Shown here: positions 58,930 through 64,000 of the stretch, piece after piece
Numbering within the stretch: position 1 is the first letter of the stretch
How the letters are laid out: each line of letters begins with the position of its first letter
DNA from: Hymenobacter setariae
GTDB taxonomy: Bacteria > Bacteroidota > Bacteroidia > Cytophagales > Hymenobacteraceae
NCBI RefSeq assembly: GCF_007713685.1
Contig: NZ_VMRJ01000006.1
Span: forward strand, 409,471 to 473,470
Direction of reading: 5' to 3'
Length of the DNA: 64,000 nucleotides
Notes under the pieces: generated by a model
The model's input: only the letters and a program-made list of their open reading frames with translations
Told to the model about the DNA's origin: nothing
The model's database searches: none
Translations under genes and position numbers: made by a program

Positions 58930-60267
58930 GTGCAAACACAATCGTACAAAATAGATTTCCGCACCGGCGTTTCCATTGTTATCGCCAACATGGTCGGCAC
59001 GGGCGTTTTTACCAGCCTTGGGTTTCAGCTGCTAGGTATTCAAAGTGGCTTTGCGTTGCTGATGCTATGGGCTGTGGGCGGTCTCATTGCTTTGTGCGGG
59101 GCCGTAAGCTATGGTGAGCTAGCGGCAGCTATGCCCCGCTCGGGTGGCGAGTACCACTATCTAAGTCAGATTTATCATCCGGCCCTAGGGTTCCTATCGG
59201 GCTGGGTATCGGCTACGGTGGGCTTTGCCGCGCCTACGGCACTGGCCGCCCTGGCACTAGGCCGCTACGCCCAAAGCGTGTGGCCTGCCCTGGCCGCACC
59301 AGTGCTAGCTGGTACATCGGGCGCGCAGGTACTGGCCATTGGGGTCGTGCTGCTCCTGGCACTGGTGCATGGGCTTAGCATTCAGGCGGGTAGTCGCCTG
59401 CAGGTAGTCATTACCGCGCTGAAGGTTGGCGTGTTGGTGACTTTTATTGGGGCGGGCCTAGTGACTGGTAAGCCGCAAGCGCTGAGTTTTGTGCCCGATG
59501 CAGCAAGCTGGCGAGCCTTGCTTAGCCCCACCTTCGCTGTGAGCCTTGTATATGTTAGCTACGCCTATTCGGGCTGGAATGCAGCTGCCTACCTCACCGG
59601 CGAAATCGACCGGCCGCAACGCAATTTGTCGCGCATTCTGCTTACAGGCACAGCCGTAGTACTCTTATTGTATGTGGGGCTGAATTTCGTGTTTCTGCGC
59701 TCCACGCCCCTTGGTTGGCTAAAAGGGCAACTGGAAGTAGGCTTCATTTCGGCCAACTACCTGTTTGGCCCAGCTTGGGGCCGGTTTGCCGGAGCTGTCA
59801 TTGCAGCCTTGCTTGTATCCACTATCAGCGCCATGATTTTTGCCGGCCCTCGCATCACTCAAGCGATGGGGGAGGACCTACCGGCCCTAGGGTGGCTAGC
59901 CCAACGCACATCGGCGGGTATTCCGCAAAGGGCGTTGCTAGTGCAAGTGGCTATTAGCCTAGTGTTTATTCTGAAACCTGATTTTCAGGCTGTGCTCGTA
60001 TATGCCGGTTTCGTGCTCAATCTATTCACGTTTCTTACAGTGCTGGGGGTATTCGTCTTACGCTGGCGGCAGCCCCAAATGCCGCGCCCATATCGCGCTT
60101 GGGGCTACCCATTTACGCCGCTTATCTTTCTGGCTTTGAGCGCTTGGACACTAGTTTTCATCATCAAGGATAAACAAGAAGAATCGCTCTACGGCTTAGC
60201 TACCGTAGCCGGTGGCCTGCTGGTGTACTTTGCCGCGCACAAGCTTCGGCCTACGCCACGGCCCTAA
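58930..60267 (+). CDS. APC-family amino acid permease
   Basis: 445 residues, GTG start at 58930, six nt after a GACCTTTG element close to the -7 consensus, so the transcript may be nearly leaderless. Twelve spans. The APC hallmark GVSIVIANMVGTGVFTSLGFQL in span 1 (Gly-rich substrate site), then YGELAAAMPRSGGEYHYLSQIYHP between spans 2 and 3, and YAYSGWNAAAYLTGEIDRPQRNL near span 6 are present. It moves amino acids or amines in exchange or with cations. Substrate not determined. Confidence 0.93.
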   Translation: MQTQSYKIDFRTGVSIVIANMVGTGVFTSLGFQLLGIQSGFALLMLWAVGGLIALCGAVSYGELAAAMPRSGGEYHYLSQIYHPALGFLSGWVSATVGFAAPTALAALALGRYAQSVWPALAAPVLAGTSGAQVLAIGVVLLLALVHGLSIQAGSRLQVVITALKVGVLVTFIGAGLVTGKPQALSFVPDAASWRALLSPTFAVSLVYVSYAYSGWNAAAYLTGEIDRPQRNLSRILLTGTAVVLLLYVGLNFVFLRSTPLGWLKGQLEVGFISANYLFGPAWGRFAGAVIAALLVSTISAMIFAGPRITQAMGEDLPALGWLAQRTSAGIPQRALLVQVAISLVFILKPDFQAVLVYAGFVLNLFTFLTVLGVFVLRWRQPQMPRPYRAWGYPFTPLIFLALSAWTLVFIIKDKQEESLYGLATVAGGLLVYFAAHKLRPTPRP

Positions 60268-60359
60268 GTACCTAATTCCACTCAGTTTACCTTTTAGACT
60301 TCTGCCGATTAATCACTGCCCAATATCAATTGCCTAGTTGGCCATTGCTTTTTCTACTA

Positions 60360-61610
60360 ATGCGCTTTTCTCTGCTTTCTCTGCTGCCTGCGCTCGCGTT
60401 GCTGGCAGCCTGCTCCCAAACTACCACCAAGGAGCAAACTACCAAAACCGAAACAATGGCCGATACGGCCAGTAAAGTGGCCGCCACCGTACCCCGCCCG
60501 GCCACTCCGGCCGATAGAGTTGCCGCCACCGAAGAGCTTAAAAAAGCGACTCCTTTTTCGGATACTGCTAGCGTGCAAAATGTGGCTGCTTACCTCGCTG
60601 GCTTGCCACCTAAAGCCGAAACCCCGCTGGCCGCGCTAGCTGCCCAGCCTGTTTGGCAAGCTTTCGCTAAAGACCAGGATAAAAGCTGGGCGAAATACCG
60701 GGCCACCCACACCGACCGCATGAATAAGTGGGCCACCACCGAACTCGACTCGGTGCGCCAAGCTACTACTACGTTGTTTTATCCTTTCAGCGGCCCCGAC
60801 TTTCTGAACGCTTACACGCTCTTTCCTACTGCTAGCACCTATGTTATGTTTGGCCTAGAGCCCGTAGGCAGCGTCCCTAGCCGCGAAAACTTGGCTAACC
60901 CTGCCATCTTGCCCGCCGTGAAAAAATCGTTGTGGTCAGTGCTAAATTTTAGCTTCTTCCGCACTAATGACATGGCCATAGATCTAAAATCGGTTAACCT
61001 CGACGGAGCCGTGCCGCTTATTATGCTCTTCGCCGCCCGCACCGGCAACCACGTGCAGTCGGTGCGTCCCGTGCAACTCGACGCCCAAGGGCAGCTGCAC
61101 GAAGTCACCGATACTACCCGCGCCGCCAATTCAAAAGCTATTCCTGGTGCCGAGCTGAAGCTACAGGCCGCCGATGGCTCCGAGAAAACTATCTATTATT
61201 TCTCGGCTGACCTTAGTGATTGGAAGCTCACTACTAAAGATGCTCCCCTTAAATATGTGCGTACCCTAGGTCCCCTCACCACCTATGTGAAGTCGGCCAC
61301 TTACCTCATGCACAAAAGTTACTTCTCTAAGGTCCGCAATCTCGTGTTGGAGCGCAGCAACTATCTCTTGCAAGATGACAGCGGCATTGCTATGAAGTAC
61401 TTTCCGAAACATAACTGGCAGTTCACTTACTACGGTACTTATAAGCGCCCTATCAACCTCTTCGCTAAGCAATACCAGCCCGAGCTCACTACTGCCTACC
61501 ATGACACCTTACGCCGTGCCCGTCCGCTCCCCTTTGGTACTGGCTATAATTGGCGCCAGACTGACAGCAATCTCCTCCTAGCTAAGCGACGTACTCTTAT
61601 CGGTCAGTAG
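60360..61610 (+). CDS. Predicted lipoprotein, large soluble domain
   Basis: 416 residues from the ATG at 60360 (a longer frame begins at 60330). Signal with lipobox FSLLSLLPALALLAACS, acylated Cys near residue 19. Then a Thr/Lys-rich spacer and a ~350-residue domain containing YPFSGPDFLNAYTLFPTASTYVMFGLEPVG, ASLFAART-like MLFAARTGN, and KYFPKHNWQFTYYGTYKRPINLF. The family occurs in Cytophagales but I cannot name a function. The coding strand is pyrimidine-rich in its second half. Likely faces the periplasm from either membrane. Confidence 0.7.
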   Translation: MRFSLLSLLPALALLAACSQTTTKEQTTKTETMADTASKVAATVPRPATPADRVAATEELKKATPFSDTASVQNVAAYLAGLPPKAETPLAALAAQPVWQAFAKDQDKSWAKYRATHTDRMNKWATTELDSVRQATTTLFYPFSGPDFLNAYTLFPTASTYVMFGLEPVGSVPSRENLANPAILPAVKKSLWSVLNFSFFRTNDMAIDLKSVNLDGAVPLIMLFAARTGNHVQSVRPVQLDAQGQLHEVTDTTRAANSKAIPGAELKLQAADGSEKTIYYFSADLSDWKLTTKDAPLKYVRTLGPLTTYVKSATYLMHKSYFSKVRNLVLERSNYLLQDDSGIAMKYFPKHNWQFTYYGTYKRPINLFAKQYQPELTTAYHDTLRRARPLPFGTGYNWRQTDSNLLLAKRRTLIGQ

Positions 61611-61637
61611 CTTAGACTTTGCAGTCCAGGTGTGAGT

Positions 61638-61655
61638 GCAGCGAGCATCTTGCAT
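61638..61655. repeat. fragment of the dispersed inverted repeat
   Basis: GCAGCGAGCATCTTGCATT resembles the internal part of the 13789-13909 element (GCAGCGGCATCGAAGCATCTCGC). It is short and low confidence. Confidence 0.3.
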
Positions 61656-61755
61656 TGTTATCTATCTGATACTACATAAGGCTGATACTACTACATAAGG
61701 AAAGTGATAGCAGTAGGGTAGGGAGAGCCTCAAGCTTCCTTCGCAATATCCTCCA

Positions 61756-61784
61756 AAGGCCGTGATACAAACTATCACGGCCTT
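61756..61784 (+). terminator. hairpin upstream of the serine hydrolase
   Basis: 12-bp perfect stem (AAGGCCGTGATA at 61756-61767 with 61773-61784), CAAAC loop, with CCTTATTA after. It probably ends transcription from the lipoprotein gene; it also excludes the frame start at 61762. Confidence 0.75.
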
Positions 61785-61818
61785 CCTTATTATATACAGT
61801 AAGAAAATGCCTACACCC

Positions 61819-63069
61819 ATGAAGCCTATCCTAGTCCTCCTAGCTCTAATAATAATTACCCGCGTTCAGGCCCAAACTGCCCAGTACCCCGATTCTCCTC
61901 TCCTCGATAGCCTCCTTCGCACCAGCCCCGCCCTAGCGAAGGTCCTTAGCCACCCCAGTACTTATCAGCTTCAGCTCATCTACACCCAAATTAACCGTGA
62001 CGCCCAAAACGTCCCGCACTTCACTCAGCACACCTACCATCTTAACCCTCGGCAGTACTTCAACCCCGCTAGCCTCGTTAAGCTACCCGTCGCCCTATTA
62101 GCCCTCGAAAAGCTTCATACTCTACCCACCACTATCAATAGGAATACCATCTTATCTACCGGTACTGCCTGGCGTTGCCAGACGCCCGTTCCCTTCGCTG
62201 CCCCTGCCGATTCCAACCGTCAAGCCACTGTTGGCAACTATATCAAGCGGATGTTGCTCGTCAGTGACAACCTTGCTTATAACCGTCTTTATGAATTCCT
62301 AGGCCAGAAGCAGCTAAATGACCGCCTCCAACAACTAGGCTATTCCGGTAGTCGCATCGTGCGCCGCTTCGCTCCCTGCGACACCGCCGCCAATCGCCAC
62401 ACCAATCCCGTCGCTTTTCACACCCCCACCGGCGATACGTTATATACGCAGCCCGCCCAAACCAACCCTCGCACCCCCGCACCGCCCCTAGGTCCTATAT
62501 ATGCCGGCCGCGCCTACAAAGCTGGCGACCATATCATCCACCGCCCCTACGAGTTCACTACTGCCAATAACCTACCGCTGCCCGATATCACTGCGCTACT
62601 CCAAACTGCCCTTTTCTCCGAAGCCACCCCCGCTACGCAGCGCCCCCACCTTACTCCGGTTGACTACGCTTTCCTCCGTCAGTACCTCCACCTCACACCT
62701 CACGCCAGCCAGTTCACTCCTTATACCTCTCCTAAGTACTTCGACGCCTACAAAAAGTACCTCTACTACGGCCGCCGCCCCGAAGCCCAACCTCAGGCAG
62801 GCCTCCGCATCTTCAACATCGTAGGTATGTCGCACGGTTATTTGGCCGACGTAGCCTACTTCGCCGATTCCCTCCACCAATCCGAATTCCTGCTCAGCGC
62901 CGTTCTCTATGTAAATCAAGACGGCATTATAAACGACGCCACCTACGAATACGATACCATCGGCGAGCCCTTCCTAGCCCAGCTAGGTCAGCTTTTCTAC
63001 CAATACGAAGCTCGCCGCCCACGTCGATACCAGCCCGACCTCACTCCTTTCTTCGAAAAATACCCCTAG
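61819..63069 (+). CDS. Serine hydrolase of the beta-lactamase class A fold
   Basis: 416 residues from the ATG at 61819 (61807 is also possible) with signal peptide KPILVLLALIIITRVQAQ. The class A-like SxxK is in FNPASLVKLPVALLALEKL (nucleophile Ser, Lys) and the SDN motif in MLLVSDNLAYNRLYEFLG; the expected KTG-type third motif appears changed, in FNIVGMSHGYLADVAYFAD. Many Bacteroidota carry such exported hydrolases, not necessarily beta-lactamases. The coding strand is extremely C/T-rich with few CTG codons, unlike genes before 60 kb. Last gene before the rRNA operon. Confidence 0.8.
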   Translation: MKPILVLLALIIITRVQAQTAQYPDSPLLDSLLRTSPALAKVLSHPSTYQLQLIYTQINRDAQNVPHFTQHTYHLNPRQYFNPASLVKLPVALLALEKLHTLPTTINRNTILSTGTAWRCQTPVPFAAPADSNRQATVGNYIKRMLLVSDNLAYNRLYEFLGQKQLNDRLQQLGYSGSRIVRRFAPCDTAANRHTNPVAFHTPTGDTLYTQPAQTNPRTPAPPLGPIYAGRAYKAGDHIIHRPYEFTTANNLPLPDITALLQTALFSEATPATQRPHLTPVDYAFLRQYLHLTPHASQFTPYTSPKYFDAYKKYLYYGRRPEAQPQAGLRIFNIVGMSHGYLADVAYFADSLHQSEFLLSAVLYVNQDGIINDATYEYDTIGEPFLAQLGQLFYQYEARRPRRYQPDLTPFFEKYP

Positions 63070-63205
63070 GTCTGAATTTTTTTCAACCCCAGTCGGTTGG
63101 CTAACTGGCTGACTGATAACTATACCACCCACACCTACATTTTCACTGAAGCCGACGACTACGAAAAAAGTCAGTCTGCGGTTACCAACACCGTCCTTTA
63201 AGCGG

Positions 63206-63213
63206 TACTTTTG
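63206..63213 (+). promoter_or_regulatory. rRNA operon promoter element P1 (-7 box)
   Basis: TACTTTTG followed by CACTCCC. First of five such boxes upstream of 16S. No clear TTG at -33. Confidence 0.55.
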
Positions 63214-63280
63214 CACTCCCAAATCGAACGGACGCGGGTACTTTCAACAGAGTAACGAGGCACGAACTCAGAAAACTATT

Positions 63281-63312
63281 TTGGAAATTCTAAACTCTTC
63301 GGCGTACCTTTG
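63281..63312 (+). promoter_or_regulatory. rRNA operon promoter P2
   Basis: TTG at 63281-63283, 21-nt spacer, TACCTTTG at 63305-63312. Confidence 0.65.
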
Positions 63313-63386
63313 CACCCCGTTACAACAACGGCTCATCAGAACCACCGAAGAAGAGGTTAGAAAACTAAATTTTTTTCGCCTCAAAT

Positions 63387-63416
63387 TTGGAAAATCAGAG
63401 AAAATTGCTACCTTTG
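63387..63416 (+). promoter_or_regulatory. rRNA operon promoter P3
   Basis: TTG at 63387-63389, 19-nt spacer, TACCTTTG at 63409-63416; full consensus, followed by CACTCCC as in P1. Confidence 0.8.
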
Positions 63417-63559
63417 CACTCCCAAACAGAATAAGGATAACGAAAAGACAAAAGAAGTTAACTAATAGTTAACGACTTAGCAACTAAAAGCCCACTCAAT
63501 CGGCGTAGGCAAAACAACCAAAGCTCGCTGAAAATCTTTAAAAATTTTCGCTCGTGGTT

Positions 63560-63588
63560 TTGAAAGTTAAAAATTCTTCTTACCTTTG
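63560..63588 (+). promoter_or_regulatory. rRNA operon promoter P4
   Basis: TTG at 63560-63562, 18-nt spacer, TACCTTTG at 63581-63588; full consensus. Confidence 0.8.
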
Positions 63589-63659
63589 CAGCACGCTTTG
63601 ATCGAAAGCAAAAACTATAAAGGTTGAAACGAAAAGAAATAAAATTTTCGCTTTTTAAC

Positions 63660-63690
63660 TTGGATGAAGAAAAAAGCTTTCTTACCTTTG
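63660..63690 (+). promoter_or_regulatory. rRNA operon promoter P5
   Basis: TTG at 63660-63662, 20-nt spacer, TACCTTTG at 63683-63690, the promoter nearest 16S. Confidence 0.8.
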
Positions 63691-63775
63691 CAATCCCAAT
63701 TAAAACAGGGTTTAGCAAGTAAGAATAAAAGAGCTGCCTAAGCTCACTCTGTCGCTTCAATTGGAATCGACAAAC

Positions 63776-63784
63776 GTTCTTTGA
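63776..63784 (+). promoter_or_regulatory. boxA-like antitermination site in the rRNA leader
   Basis: GTTCTTTGA followed by ATGACTGG corresponds to the leader element usually found before Bacteroidota 16S genes and resembles boxA (NusB/S10 binding). The 63070-63917 stretch otherwise holds only the tandem promoters and leader RNA; I see no protein gene there. Confidence 0.6.
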
Positions 63785-63917
63785 ATGACTGGAAAAGACA
63801 AATGGTAAGTATGCTTACGTAAGTAAGCAGAAACGTAACATTAAAATTGAACTCGTTAATACGAGTCGGGTTAGCATCTCGACATCAGCCCATGTTCGCA
63901 TGGGTGTAGGAATATTT

Positions 63918-64000
<83 letters not shown>

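Noticed and set aside
63281..63760. Short frames in the rRNA leader (63 and 100 residues)
   Set aside because: They lie in the tandem promoter and leader region, contain the promoter boxes and have no family features.

Overview
The window looks like a chromosomal segment of a Hymenobacter-like bacterium (Bacteroidota, Cytophagales). The evidence is direct: the last ~80 bases are the 5' end of a 16S rRNA gene of Hymenobacter type; promoters follow the Bacteroidota pattern (TTG, about 19 nt, TAnnTTTG); and many families are typical of the phylum (DUF3857/transglutaminase proteins, PorV/PorQ-like barrels, IPExxxVDY, DUF2480, DUF6150, M61 peptidase, RemB/Wzi-like barrel). Most genes are moderately GC-rich. 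The palindrome CCTAGG is scattered through the DNA far more often than composition predicts.

Layout. 1-3.6 kb: two DUF3857/transglutaminase-like exported proteins, the first cut by the window edge and lacking catalytic residues. 3.6-6.7 kb (minus): a PorV/PorQ-like barrel overlapping a ComEA-type helix-hairpin-helix plus barrel protein. 6.8-10.2 kb: yidD, a lipoprotein, lgt, and an ECF sigma factor with a small membrane partner. 10.4-15.6 kb (minus): nadE, a hypothetical gene, rnc, fabF, acpP. 15.8-24.9 kb: IPExxxVDY-pyk, rpsT, a YheT-like hydrolase, a cupin, serine acetyltransferase and cysK, a TspO-like membrane protein, tpiA, a DUF6150 protein, prmA. 24.9-30.6 kb: one exported protein of about 1,890 residues with no family I recognise. 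30.7-33 kb: plsY and an M20 dipeptidase. 33-36.5 kb: three paralogous small outer-membrane barrels (the middle one apparently frameshifted) and a PagL-like protein. 36.6-45 kb (minus): comM-like ATPase-pyrD; an MsbA-like ABC exporter, two small membrane proteins and gmhA; a small conserved protein; a RemB/Wzi-like barrel. 45-50 kb: FemAB-like protein, upp, membrane protein, PfkB kinase, DEAD-box helicase, tRNA-His. 50-54 kb: second PfkB kinase, TlpA-like thioredoxin, disordered small protein, M61 peptidase. 54.3-60.3 kb: rpmH, rnpA, a C-terminal processing protease, an AT-rich membrane gene, tsaB, DUF2480, an APC permease. 60.3-64 kb: a lipoprotein, a serine hydrolase, then a strong multi-promoter rRNA leader and the start of 16S.

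Most of the window is housekeeping (NAD, fatty acid, phospholipid, cysteine, pyrimidine and glycolytic genes, translation, tRNA modification) mixed with envelope proteins. I see no CRISPR array, transposase, prophage or recognisable defence island. The most unusual items are the HhH-barrel/PorV-like overlapping pair, the giant exported protein with an embedded winged-helix-like segment and a Lys-rich DPF-repeat tail, the CCTAGG enrichment, the frameshifted barrel gene, a 35-bp-arm hairpin in front of the TlpA-like gene, and five tandem rRNA promoters.
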